Part shown: positions 1 through 7,012 of the stretch, in pieces
How the letters are laid out: every line of letters starts with the position of its first letter
Numbering within the stretch: the first letter of the stretch is position 1
Assembly (NCBI GenBank): GCA_002390845.1
Contig: DGQT01000004.1
Span: 1-14,053 of the forward strand
Reading direction: 5' to 3'
DNA length: 14,053 bases
From: Chitinophagaceae bacterium UBA4407
GTDB lineage: Bacteria; Bacteroidota; Bacteroidia; Chitinophagales; Chitinophagaceae
Position numbers and translations under genes: made by a program
Notes under the pieces: model-generated
Told to the model about the DNA's origin: nothing
Database searches by the model: none
What the model saw: only the letters and a program-made list of their open reading frames with translations

Positions 1-8
1 ATCGTCCC

Positions 9-18
9 TTGCGTCGCA
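9..18 (+). repeat. Dispersed intergenic repeat, degenerate copy (GCGTCGC type)
   Basis: TTGCGTCGCA matches the first ten bases of the repeat core. The second half has decayed (ATCCTTTCATC instead of CTCTTGTAC). The upstream flank ATCGTCCC resembles ATCGTTCC found before the copy at 14021, which supports common descent. It faces the full copy at 174-192. Confidence 0.55.
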
Positions 19-173
19 ATCCTTTCATCTGTAAAATATGGAGTGATCAGCTGTTAATTCTAATCGGCATTCATATTCTATTTTTACTAAAAGCCACCCA
101 ATAACAAGCAGGTAACTATAATATAATTAAACGTTGGTTTGCATTTGAGCCCTTGTTACCTCAAGATCTAAAT

Positions 174-192
174 GTACAAGAGTGCGACGCAA
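174..192 (-). repeat. Dispersed intergenic repeat, full copy (GCGTCGC type)
   Basis: The plus strand reads GTACAAGAGTGCGACGCAA, the exact reverse complement of the core at 1645 and 4590. Identity to other copies continues into the flank as GGAACG, also seen next to the copy at 8161. Confidence 0.9.
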
Positions 193-350
193 GGAACGGG
201 GAAGAATGATCCCTTGCCCGGCCAATAATCATTGCTTTAATTTATAAAAATGCTATGATCGGAATTTGATTTCTGAGAATCAGGTCAAACAAGTTTTATT
301 ACCGCAGATTATTTTTTATATTCGGGCAGCAACAATTAATAATTGCAAGG

Positions 351-941
351 ATGTATAAAAATTTATTCCTGCAGATAAAGGAAAATATCGTTTTAAAGCT
401 GGGGGCACTTAATAAAAACCTGTCTTATCATTCCATAGCGCATACACTAGATGTAACTGAACAATGTGAGCGGATTGCATTAAGCGAAAATATTAGTGAT
501 GCACAGGATCTGTTTTTATTGAAAACTGCGGCACTGTATCACGACTCGGGCTTTCTTTTTACTTATCAAAACCATGAAGAAAAAAGCTGCGGAATTTTTA
601 AAGAAGATGCGGCGCGGTATGGGTTTTCGGAAGATAATATAGGTGTTATCTGTGGAATAATAATGGCAACAAAAATACCACAAACACCCCTTACAAAACT
701 GGAGATGATTATTTGTGATGCCGACCTGGATTACCTGGGGCGCGAAGATTTTCTTTTAATCAGCAGCAACTTGCAGCGGGAATTTCTGGAGTATGGTATA
801 ATTAAAAATAACAAGGAGTGGGAACAAATACAATTGAATTTTTTGGCCAATCATAAGTATTTTACCGCTACTTCTTTAAAAGAAAGAAATACGGTAAAAC
901 AAAAACACCTTGATGCAATACGTGAGTTAATGCAGGGCTAA
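351..941 (+). CDS. HD-domain metal-dependent phosphohydrolase
   Basis: A 196-residue soluble protein of the HD superfamily. Visible metal-binding signatures are H27 and H31 (YHSIAHT), the H64-D65 pair in ALYHDSG, H75-E76, and the acidic run ICDADLDYLGR at residues 121-131, whose D123 and D125 are typical of the C-terminal HD motif. Family members hydrolyse phosphate esters, often nucleotides or cyclic nucleotides, in the cytoplasm. The substrate cannot be read from the sequence. No membrane segment or signal peptide is seen. The start at 351 gives a normal N-terminus, although AAGG sits directly against the ATG, too close to act as a Shine-Dalgarno site. The gene converges on the cyclic-nucleotide-binding gene: its TAA at 939-941 overlaps the opposing TAG at 938-940, so neither has its own terminator. 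That neighbour makes a role in nucleotide signalling plausible, but this is inference. Confidence 0.88.
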   Translation: MYKNLFLQIKENIVLKLGALNKNLSYHSIAHTLDVTEQCERIALSENISDAQDLFLLKTAALYHDSGFLFTYQNHEEKSCGIFKEDAARYGFSEDNIGVICGIIMATKIPQTPLTKLEMIICDADLDYLGREDFLLISSNLQREFLEYGIIKNNKEWEQIQLNFLANHKYFTATSLKERNTVKQKHLDAIRELMQG

Positions 942-1384
942 ACCTGCTCGTTTAACCTGATGAGTTCAGCATTTATTTTATCCTGTTCCCTAAGCCGCCT
1001 GCAGATAGTTTTCATAATTCCTTTTAGTATTTCGGTATTGCTTGCCAGTATATCGTAGAAAGATTCCTGGTCTATTTTAAGCAGGTAACAATCTGTAAGG
1101 GTAGTAGCACTGGCTGATCTTTGTTCAAAATCAAGCAAAGAAAGTTCACCAAAAATCTCGTTCTCGCCCAATACTGCAAGGCGATTATTGTTATCGTGAA
1201 TCAGCACTTCGCCCCTGTAAATAAAATACATACAGTTACCATCATCCCCTTTTGAAAAAACAGTAACATTTTTTTCTTCTTCTATTTCTTCGCATACGGC
1301 AGCTATCTCCAGCAAATCTGTTTCGCCGCAGTTCTCAAATATTTGCGACTTTTTTAGCAGCAACACTTTTTCTATTAAGATCAT
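938..1384 (-). CDS. Stand-alone cyclic-nucleotide-binding domain protein
   Basis: A 148-residue protein that is essentially one cNMP-binding (Crp-type) beta-barrel. The phosphate-binding cassette is visible as FGELSLLDFEQRSASA at about residues 78-93, with the conserved GE pair and the arginine that contacts the cyclic phosphate. Glycines in SKGDDG and YRGEV fit the barrel turns. No helix-turn-helix follows, so it is unlikely to be a DNA-binding Crp/Fnr regulator; the C-terminus is a short charged helix. The N-terminus, LIEKVLLLKKSQIFE, resembles the linker that joins HEAT repeats to a cNMP domain in fused Npt-type transporters, as I recall that family. It lies downstream of such a transporter on the same strand, 307 bp away. 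An in-frame stop lies just before the start codon, in a frame different from the transporter. It may therefore be a separated sensor subunit. Confidence 0.88.
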   Translation of the reverse strand: MILIEKVLLLKKSQIFENCGETDLLEIAAVCEEIEEEKNVTVFSKGDDGNCMYFIYRGEVLIHDNNNRLAVLGENEIFGELSLLDFEQRSASATTLTDCYLLKIDQESFYDILASNTEILKGIMKTICRRLREQDKINAELIRLNEQV

Positions 1385-1474
1385 CTTATTAATTTATTCG
1401 TGTGTTATACTATTTGGATAATAAAGTTAGTCTTAATAATAAACCTGTTGCACCATGCAGCAGCATATTCTAAA

Positions 1475-1493
1475 GTAAAAGTGAGTGACACAA
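1475..1493 (-). repeat. Dispersed intergenic repeat, full copy (GTGTCAC type)
   Basis: The plus strand reads GTAAAAGTGAGTGACACAA, one mismatch from the GTGTCAC-type core. The flank beyond the TAC end contains AATATGCTGC when read in the repeat's own direction, also present after the copy at 4590, so homology is wider than the core. Confidence 0.88.
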
Positions 1494-1644
1494 CAGGCGA
1501 TGATAGTAGCTGTTCAGTTAAGACTAAAATATAGCCCTGATTGTTAATACAAAGAAATTATTGCAGTACCTGAATTTAAAATCAGTTTTGATTGCAATAC
1601 AATTGGAATTTTTATCCGGGCTATATATTGCTATGAAGCCTTGG

Positions 1645-1663
1645 TTGCGTCGCACTCTTGTAC
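1645..1663 (+). repeat. Dispersed intergenic repeat, full copy (GCGTCGC type)
   Basis: A perfect TTGCGTCGCACTCTTGTAC. Downstream, TCTATAACA matches the flank of the copy at 8161. Upstream, CCGGGCTATATATTGCTAT matches CCCGGCTTATATATCGCTAT before the copy at 10329 with few differences. It lies about 30 bases beyond the transporter stop codon. Confidence 0.92.
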
Positions 1664-1691
1664 TCTATAACATTATTCAACTGGTAGCCCT

Positions 1692-4427
1692 TTATGCATG
1701 TTGCAACAATACAAAATTGCGGGTTTCCTGCAATACAAATTCTTTCTCTTCAGTTGGCCGGGCTTTAAGTACCGTTAAAAAATCTGTATAGTTGTTTTTT
1801 CCTGCTATAAAAACGCAAAGGGCTTTGGTCCATGGTGTAAAATAATTTACAGGTGAATAAACAATATGTTCAAGAGCAGCTATCAATGCCGGCTGATTTG
1901 TATCAGGGGTTTTGGAATGGCCTGCGTTAAGGATAAATTCAAGCAGCAAATTTATCTCTTTGAAAATATTGTTGGGTAGTACAATCTCCAGCATTTCTAT
2001 TCCATTGTACAGCCTGCTGTTCTGTTTCAGTTCAATTAGCTCAAGAACCCTGTTTACCTGCTTTCTGTCGTGCAGCATTGAGCAGGTTTTCAATGAAAGT
2101 ACCAGGTCTGTTTTTATTTCACCAAAGATTGAATTTCTTAAAAGCTTTGCATCTTCAAATTCAGGGATACCGTTAAAATATTTTATTTTAGAAACAGCCT
2201 GCTGCAATATTGTATTTAAGATGCTTTGCATTTTTGTTTCCGTATCGGGGCTTACTTCAAACTTCTTTTCCCATAGTGCATGTAAGGCTTTATCTCGGGT
2301 TGCAGAAGTATCGCCAAGGTGCGATAATAAAAAACTGGTAGAATATTGTCCTTTTAGCTTTCCTGCAATTTTAATAAAATGTGCTACATGCTTCTGGTTA
2401 TTAATATCAGGATATGCTTTAAGATCAAACAAGCCATCCCCATATTGTATTAATGCTTTGCGGGCAAGATATTTATCAGTTGAATTGTGCAGCGAATTTA
2501 TAAGGGTGGGCAGTAATTTTTCTATCTTAAGTTTTGCAATAGTAAGCATCGCCTTTTTTCGAACTTCAGGTTCACGATCTTTCAAAAGTGTTTCAATTGA
2601 TTTTTCGAATTTAATATTACTCAGTTCGGTAATAATATCCAGTGCAAGAAGCCTTTCTTTAACAACCTGCGAACCTATCAGGTTATTTAATTCGTTTCCG
2701 GCCTTTAGCAGCTCGTCAAAATGCCTTCTTATAATTATTTGCGTAATAGTTACCTTTTTAAAGAAAGGATCAAGGTTTACCAGGTCTTTTGCATATTCTG
2801 TAATAAAATCATCGTCAAGTTTACCAAGGGCATTGAATGCAGCATTTCTTACATCAACATCCACATCTTGCAGTAAGAGGGTTTTTATTTTTTCTGCAGT
2901 GCCGGTAATATTCAATTGCTCAAGCCTGCCGATAACATATTTTTTAATTTCTTTATCAGGATTATCTAAACAATTTTCAAGCAGTTGTTGAAAATTTTCG
3001 TAGCCTCCCTTTTCTAAAAGTTGCAGCGAATAGATTATTTCCATGCTGCTGCCTTCCTGTATCTTTTTTAAGAGAATATTATTGGTTTCAGTGTCAGGAA
3101 TAAAAACTTCATCACTGTTAAACACACCTTTCTTTATAGATGTATGAAGCGTGTTGATATAAGATTTTCGGATAAAAAAAATGGTAATGCACCAGATAAT
3201 GATCGTTACAATCAGGATTTCAACCGTTAATAATATTGTTGCTGGAATAGCTTCCGCATTAAGCAGCAAAAGCGTTGAACCCACTATTATTAAAGCCGGC
3301 GGCAACATATATCCCTTTGCAATCATATGGCCTTTTAGCCTCAGGTGCTCTTTTAACGGTTGAAATAAGATAAAGAAAACAGGCTCCTGTATTGAAGACC
3401 GCAGCACTTCGGTAAGTAATGCCATCATACCAAACATATACAGGCTGTTGGATGAATTATCCTCCGGCGTAAAAAAGAAAATACAAGAAACAAGCAGGGC
3501 CAGCGGAGTAATAAATAAAGAAGTAATAAGCCCCACTTTTGCAATTACCCTGCTGGTAATAGAAATTTTTAAAATAAGTGAGAGCAGCCTGCCTACACCA
3601 AAAAACGTTGCAATAAAATCAGCCAGTTCGTGAATATTGGAAAACTTTGCTTTTACCTGCGATAAAAAAGTAAAATCTACAAGTGTAAAAATTATGTAAC
3701 TGACAACAGAGAAAAGTGATATAAAAAATATCAGGTTATTCTTAAAAACAAAACTGATAATATCATTTCTCTTTTCATCTGCATGGTGTTCTTTATGATG
3801 ATGATGAATGGCCAGACCCGAAATTTTCTCCTTATATTTTTTTACAAAACGCGATATTAAAATAACGGAAACGCCAAAGGCAGCAATTGAAAACCACAAC
3901 AGGTTTTCTAAACTTACAAATTTAAGTAACAGTGCTATTGATATATAACCAATTAGTTTTGCAGGCACATCGCCGGCACCCACTATTGCAAACACACGCT
4001 TACTTTCTCGTATATTAAAAAGCAGTGAGGTAAGCCCCCAGAACGCATAACCGGCAAGCATATAAACAATTGAACTCCACACAAGCAGAACAAAAAACAG
4101 CCATTTACTTTCGCTGTTTAACAGGCCCAGCCAGAATAAAAACACGGTAACAATTGCAGTAATGGCAATTATCCTGATCATCATAACCGGCGACAGTGCA
4201 TGTTCAATCTTTTCATAAAAGATATTTATTACCACCAGTGTAGCAGCAATGTACAGGTAAGCCTGCGGCAAATAATTTATGGAGTAGTTGTGCAGGAAAA
4301 GTGAATACGAAACGATTGTAAGAAAAGCCGTGGCAATACCAAGAAAAAGTTGCACAAACATCAGGTCAAACACCACACCCGATTCTGTTTCTTTTATATT
4401 TAGCAGCCTGAGAATATTTGCCTTCAT
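1692..4427 (-). CDS. Npt/NTT-like membrane transporter with C-terminal HEAT repeats
   Basis: A 911-residue protein in two parts. Residues about 18-420 are strongly hydrophobic, with roughly 10-12 membrane segments and major-facilitator-like spacing. The glycine-rich RVFAIVGAGDVPAKLIG at 144-160 and LFQPLKEHLRLKGHMIAKGY at 354-373 resemble the ATP:ADP antiporter/Npt family. Residues about 445-890 are soluble helical repeats of HEAT type, clearest at 512-535 (DVDVRNAAFNALGKL) and 613-635 (EPEVRKKAMLTIAKL). The central cytoplasmic loop carries a histidine cluster, IHHHHKEHH at 207-215. The likely role is transport of a nucleotide or other anion, with the HEAT tail as a docking or regulatory surface; the substrate is unknown. 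Many relatives, as I recall them, end in a cNMP-binding domain. Here that domain is a separate gene downstream. The start at 4427 gives a sensible N-terminus ahead of the first membrane helix. Confidence 0.8.
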   Translation of the reverse strand: MKANILRLLNIKETESGVVFDLMFVQLFLGIATAFLTIVSYSLFLHNYSINYLPQAYLYIAATLVVINIFYEKIEHALSPVMMIRIIAITAIVTVFLFWLGLLNSESKWLFFVLLVWSSIVYMLAGYAFWGLTSLLFNIRESKRVFAIVGAGDVPAKLIGYISIALLLKFVSLENLLWFSIAAFGVSVILISRFVKKYKEKISGLAIHHHHKEHHADEKRNDIISFVFKNNLIFFISLFSVVSYIIFTLVDFTFLSQVKAKFSNIHELADFIATFFGVGRLLSLILKISITSRVIAKVGLITSLFITPLALLVSCIFFFTPEDNSSNSLYMFGMMALLTEVLRSSIQEPVFFILFQPLKEHLRLKGHMIAKGYMLPPALIIVGSTLLLLNAEAIPATILLTVEILIVTIIIWCITIFFIRKSYINTLHTSIKKGVFNSDEVFIPDTETNNILLKKIQEGSSMEIIYSLQLLEKGGYENFQQLLENCLDNPDKEIKKYVIGRLEQLNITGTAEKIKTLLLQDVDVDVRNAAFNALGKLDDDFITEYAKDLVNLDPFFKKVTITQIIIRRHFDELLKAGNELNNLIGSQVVKERLLALDIITELSNIKFEKSIETLLKDREPEVRKKAMLTIAKLKIEKLLPTLINSLHNSTDKYLARKALIQYGDGLFDLKAYPDINNQKHVAHFIKIAGKLKGQYSTSFLLSHLGDTSATRDKALHALWEKKFEVSPDTETKMQSILNTILQQAVSKIKYFNGIPEFEDAKLLRNSIFGEIKTDLVLSLKTCSMLHDRKQVNRVLELIELKQNSRLYNGIEMLEIVLPNNIFKEINLLLEFILNAGHSKTPDTNQPALIAALEHIVYSPVNYFTPWTKALCVFIAGKNNYTDFLTVLKARPTEEKEFVLQETRNFVLLQHA

Positions 4428-4589
4428 AATAGTACCGGAAACTTTAAAGCAGTGTTGTATTCAGAGCTTTAAAAGTAGCAAGAAAAAACTGCATATTACC
4501 GATGCACCTTCAAATATCTGTTATAAAAAATCATGGAATAAAGACAGAGGAATTTTTTACCAAACGGTTGTATCAATATTTAGCACCGC

Positions 4590-4608
4590 TTGCGTCGCAC
4601 TCTTGTAC
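4590..4608 (+). repeat. Dispersed intergenic repeat, full copy (GCGTCGC type)
   Basis: A perfect TTGCGTCGCACTCTTGTAC. It is followed by GTTCAAAACAATATGCTGC, close to GTTCTGAACAATATTGAAC after the copy at 10329. Confidence 0.92.
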
Positions 4609-4719
4609 GTTCAAAACAATATGCTGCAATATGCAGTCGGGTTTCAGCAATCAGACCTGGTTGAATTTTCAAGTGAAGGTTGCAGATAGCCCAAATATAT
4701 TATGCAGCAAAAGTGTGCT

Positions 4720-4757
4720 ATCCCGAAATGAATTCGGTCCCGAACTTGTTTCGGGAT
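4720..4757. repeat. Long hairpin repeat of a second kind (TCCCGAAA...TTTCGGGA)
   Basis: The arms ATCCCGAAATGAATTCGG (4720-4737) and CCGAACTTGTTTCGGGAT (4740-4757) form an 18-bp stem around a two-base loop: nine perfect outer pairs, then two G-T wobbles and one mismatch. No T-run follows on either strand, so it is not a classic intrinsic terminator, though it could end or protect the leftward Hpt transcript. It is unrelated to the 19-bp dispersed repeat. I recall similar TCCCGAAAC-type palindromes as extragenic repeats in Bacteroidota genomes, but this cannot be checked here. Confidence 0.85.
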
Positions 4758-4878
4758 GCCACGGCTGTTTAAATGATGCCATGAAAGAGGAACTGTGAAA
4801 CGAGCGTGGCAAGAAAAGCTTCATAGTAATTCAATTGCCCGGTACAAAAAAAGGTACTTATATTTTTGAAGCTGAATT

Positions 4879-5232
4879 TTACAGATTAAAATCATTGCTC
4901 ATTTCTGCAGAGGTGCGTTGTATTATGTTGTATATGAAATTTATTTTATCAGTAATCTGGTGCAGGTTAGTTTGTGTTTTTGCCATTTGTTCTACCTCGC
5001 GTATTTCCTGGTGTAAGCAGTTAATGCAAAGCAGATCGATATTGGCTTTCATTTTGTGTGCAATAAAGTAAACAGACCTCCAGTTTTTTTCATCACCGGC
5101 TTTTACAAGTTCTGTTGCATTTGCAGGAACATTGTTAAGAAAAACGCTTACGATATCACGAATGAAACCATCATCTGCGTTGTCAATCTCAAGCAGGCGT
5201 TGAAGGGAATACAATTTGGGTTGATCAGTCAT
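4879..5232 (-). CDS. Histidine phosphotransfer (Hpt) domain protein
   Basis: A 117-residue single-domain protein, the normal size for a free Hpt module. The phospho-accepting histidine is H59 in IAHKMKANIDLL, matching the AHKLK-type consensus with the following lysine kept. The rest is predicted helical, as expected for a four-helix bundle. Hpt proteins pass phosphate between a hybrid kinase receiver and a final response regulator. Its ATG overlaps the end of the upstream response regulator by 8 bp, so the two are almost certainly one operon, probably translationally coupled, and the likely partner is that regulator's D56. No histidine kinase is encoded nearby, so the phosphate source must lie elsewhere in the genome. 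The consensus glycine often found a few residues after the histidine is not obvious; the sequence reads NIDLLCINC. Confidence 0.88.
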   Translation of the reverse strand: MTDQPKLYSLQRLLEIDNADDGFIRDIVSVFLNNVPANATELVKAGDEKNWRSVYFIAHKMKANIDLLCINCLHQEIREVEQMAKTQTNLHQITDKINFIYNIIQRTSAEMSNDFNL

Positions 5233-6613
5233 TAAATTTATTGTCGCCGTTCCTTTGCAGTTTTAGTTCATTGTTGTTTACCATGCGGTAAATGGTAGAT
5301 TTACCTACATCAAGTTTATCTGCTACCTTAAGTACGTCGTAATTATTTGTATCAAGGTAGTGCTGTATCATTTGAGATGTAAATTGCTTCAGTGTTAAAG
5401 AGTCAGAACCCGTAGTAAAATGGTTGTTACTGTGGGTACTCAGTTCTATATGCTCGGCATTAATTTCTTCTGTATCACTCATAACACAGGCAAGTTCTAC
5501 AACAGACTTTAGTTCTCTTATGTTTCCAGGGAATGAATAAAGCATTAGTTTTTTCTTTGCCTCTACATCAAAGTGCTTTTTGGGTAAATTATTATCGTTA
5601 CAAAACAGGTCAGTAAAATGTTTGGCTATCAATATTATATCGCTGCCTCTTTCGCGTAGCGGCGGCAGTTTTATGGGCAGCCCGAGTAAGCGGTAGTACA
5701 GATCCTCCCTGAATTTACCTTTTTTTACCTGGTCGAGCAGGTTACGGTGCGTTGCCGCAATAATGCGCACATTTATTTTTATCAATTCATTGCTGCCCAC
5801 CCTCGATATTTCCTGTTCCTGTAAAACCCGCAACAATTTAGCCTGCATGTTAATATCCATTTCGCCAATCTCATCAAGGAATAACGTTCCGTTGTGTGCC
5901 TCTTCAAATTTTCCAATTCGCCTGGTGCTTGCACCTGTAAAAGAACCTTTTTCGTGGCCAAACAATTCGCTTTCGAGCAGCTCTCTTGGAATTGCGGCAA
6001 CATTCACAGGAACAAAAGGAAACTTCTTTCTTGCCGAATTAAAATGAATAGATTTTGCCACAAGATCTTTACCGGTTCCGGTTTCACCGGTAACTGAAAC
6101 GGTAATATTTGTAACGGTAGCCTTCTCCATTAAGCTGAAAACCTGTTTTAAAGTGTGGCTGTTACCAATAATCGCTTTTTGAAATGTATATTTTTTTTGA
6201 ACTTCTAACTGTAGTTCTGCCAGTTCTTTTTTTAGCGCAATATTTTCGCGCATATGGCCAATTGACAGCCATAAACGTTCCTGTGTATCGCCATCTTTTA
6301 CAATATAGTCATCTGCGCCTTTCTTAAAAAGATCAACGGCAATTTTTATATCTTCCTGACCCGAAATGATGATTACTTTGGTGTCGGGGCTAATTTCTTT
6401 TACCTGTGCTAATAAAGAATCACCGGTTGTATCAGGTAGAGAATAGTCGAGTGTAACGATGTCGGGTTTTTCGTGCAGAACGTTTAAAAAATCTCTGGCT
6501 GTAAAGAATTTTTTAACGCGAAAATCGGGATTCAATGAAAGAAAATGACCCAACACAGCGCAGTAAACAGCGTCGTCTTCAACAATGAAAATTGAAATAG
6601 GTTCCTGTTTCAT
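5225..6613 (-). CDS. NtrC-family sigma-54-dependent response regulator
   Basis: A 462-residue protein with the full NtrC order. The receiver domain spans about 6-120: acidic pocket E12/D13/D14, phospho-acceptor D56 in VTLDYSLPD, S84 and K106. The AAA+ domain is at about 145-385: Walker A GETGTGKD at 176-183 and Walker B TLFLDEIGE at 243-251. The sigma-54 contact loop at 223-228 reads GSFTGA rather than GAFTGA. A C-terminal Fis-type helix-turn-helix lies at about 425-447 (VLKVADKLDVGKSTIYRMV). Phosphorylation should drive assembly and ATP-dependent opening of sigma-54 promoters. The downstream overlapping Hpt gene is the probable phosphate donor. The targets are unknown and no clear sigma-54 promoter was found in the window. 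The ATG start places the first receiver strand correctly. Confidence 0.95.
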   Translation of the reverse strand: MKQEPISIFIVEDDAVYCAVLGHFLSLNPDFRVKKFFTARDFLNVLHEKPDIVTLDYSLPDTTGDSLLAQVKEISPDTKVIIISGQEDIKIAVDLFKKGADDYIVKDGDTQERLWLSIGHMRENIALKKELAELQLEVQKKYTFQKAIIGNSHTLKQVFSLMEKATVTNITVSVTGETGTGKDLVAKSIHFNSARKKFPFVPVNVAAIPRELLESELFGHEKGSFTGASTRRIGKFEEAHNGTLFLDEIGEMDINMQAKLLRVLQEQEISRVGSNELIKINVRIIAATHRNLLDQVKKGKFREDLYYRLLGLPIKLPPLRERGSDIILIAKHFTDLFCNDNNLPKKHFDVEAKKKLMLYSFPGNIRELKSVVELACVMSDTEEINAEHIELSTHSNNHFTTGSDSLTLKQFTSQMIQHYLDTNNYDVLKVADKLDVGKSTIYRMVNNNELKLQRNGDNKFND

Positions 6614-6763
6614 ATTGGATTATTCAAACGTACATTAAAAATTTGAATTTTCGCGACGTAACAGATAATTATAAGCTGAATATAAGTATCATTTAAACAG
6701 CTTTAATCAATAAATAAAATATCAGTATTATTAGCCTGCATTTGCATTTTATGGCATCGCCGG

Positions 6764-6782
6764 TTGTGTCACTCACTTGTAC
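6764..6782 (+). repeat. Dispersed intergenic repeat, full copy (GTGTCAC type)
   Basis: A perfect TTGTGTCACTCACTTGTAC. The upstream ATCGCCGG resembles ATCGCCTG beside the copy at 1475. The stop codon of the possible small minus-strand ORF lies inside this repeat. Confidence 0.92.
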
Positions 6783-6918
6783 TTTCTGAATATTTATCAG
6801 CAAAAAAACTGCCGGTAAGTATAAGCCAAATTGCGATTAAAGGTGTTAGTCCATTTTTTAGATGCGGCCCAAACCGGGTAATATTTTGGGTTAAAGAATA
6901 CCGTGCATTTAAATTCAT
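6769..6918 (-). CDS. Possible small membrane protein (49 residues), uncertain
   Basis: A minus-strand frame from the ATG at 6916-6918 encodes about 49 residues. After a polar start (MNLNARYSLTQ) comes FGPHLKNG and one hydrophobic stretch, LTPLIAIWLILTGSFFADKY, which could span the membrane. TAGGAAA just before the ATG could be a weak ribosome site. The frame stays open further upstream to 7023, across the gatC start, but those residues look random. It ends within the dispersed repeat. I do not recognise the family. It may be a chance frame in AT-rich DNA, and it would lie downstream of nothing obvious on its strand. Confidence 0.25.
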   Translation of the reverse strand: MNLNARYSLTQNITRFGPHLKNGLTPLIAIWLILTGSFFADKYSESTSE

Positions 6919-7012
6919 TTTCCTATCCGTCAAATTAGTGTAACGGTACACAGTATTTGCCGCTGCTACATTTTTTAAGGTTGTGTTGTTTCGAACATTT
7001 ATTTTTGTTATT

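Larger units (their letters stand above)
1..350. other. Intergenic region at the left edge
   Basis: No convincing gene is seen in these 350 bases. The region holds two oppositely oriented copies of the dispersed repeat: a degenerate one at 9-18 and a full one at 174-192. A short inverted repeat, AGGTAAC at 110-116 against GTTACCT at 155-161, lies between them. The stretch 193-350 is AT-rich and must include the control region of the HD-domain gene, but no complete Bacteroidota promoter could be assigned. Confidence 0.6.
1385..1691. other. Intergenic region between transporter and cNMP-binding gene
   Basis: 307 bases with no credible gene. It holds two copies of the dispersed repeat pointing away from each other (1475-1493 and 1645-1663). 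Outside the cores, TATAGCCC at about 1531 is the reverse complement of GGGCTATA at about 1619, so the area could form a long imperfect hairpin. A short plus-strand reading frame starting at 1561 runs through the repeat into the transporter antisense and has no protein-like character. Confidence 0.6.
4428..4878. other. Intergenic region between transporter and Hpt gene
   Basis: 451 bases without a credible gene; plus-strand reading frames here have no recognisable protein character. It contains a dispersed repeat copy (4590-4608), a small palindrome CTGCAATATGCAG at 4624-4636, and the strong hairpin at 4720-4757. It must hold the transporter promoter, reading leftward from near 4430-4500, and the 3' end of the Hpt transcript. 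No complete promoter could be assigned. Confidence 0.6.
6614..7012. other. Divergent intergenic region between response regulator and gatC
   Basis: 399 bases holding the leftward promoter of the regulator operon and the rightward promoter of gatC. The minus strand near 6625-6632 reads TACGTTTG, a perfect match to the Bacteroidota -7 consensus TAnnTTTG, but it is only about 12 bases from the start codon and has no obvious -33 partner. The plus strand at 7000-7007 reads TATTTTTG, which also fits, again very close to the start. A dispersed repeat copy lies at 6764-6782, and a possible small minus-strand gene at 6769-6918. Confidence 0.5.

Noticed and set aside
1561..1791. Plus-strand reading frame of 76 codons over the 1645 repeat
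   Set aside because: It runs through intergenic repeat sequence and then antisense to the transporter, has a non-ATG start and no family-like features.
1912..2991. Long plus-strand frame of 359 codons
   Set aside because: It lies entirely antisense to the transporter's HEAT-repeat region; the product is serine- and phenylalanine-rich shadow sequence, while the minus strand has clear domains.
4288..4798. Plus-strand frames around the transporter start and the 4590 repeat
   Set aside because: Two overlapping frames in different phases, both crossing repeat sequence, with no motif or ribosome site.
4844..4860. GGTAC-A7-GGTAC as a terminator of the Hpt operon
   Set aside because: Only about four base pairs could form and the T-run on the minus strand would be in the loop, not after the stem.
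6625..6632. Perfect TAnnTTTG on the minus strand as promoter of the response regulator
   Set aside because: It is only about 12 bases from the start codon and has no TTG element at the right distance upstream, so it is not called as a promoter.
7000..7007. TATTTTTG on the plus strand as the gatC promoter
   Set aside because: It lies 5 bases before the ATG and the nearest upstream TTG has short spacing; a chance match in T-rich DNA is likely.
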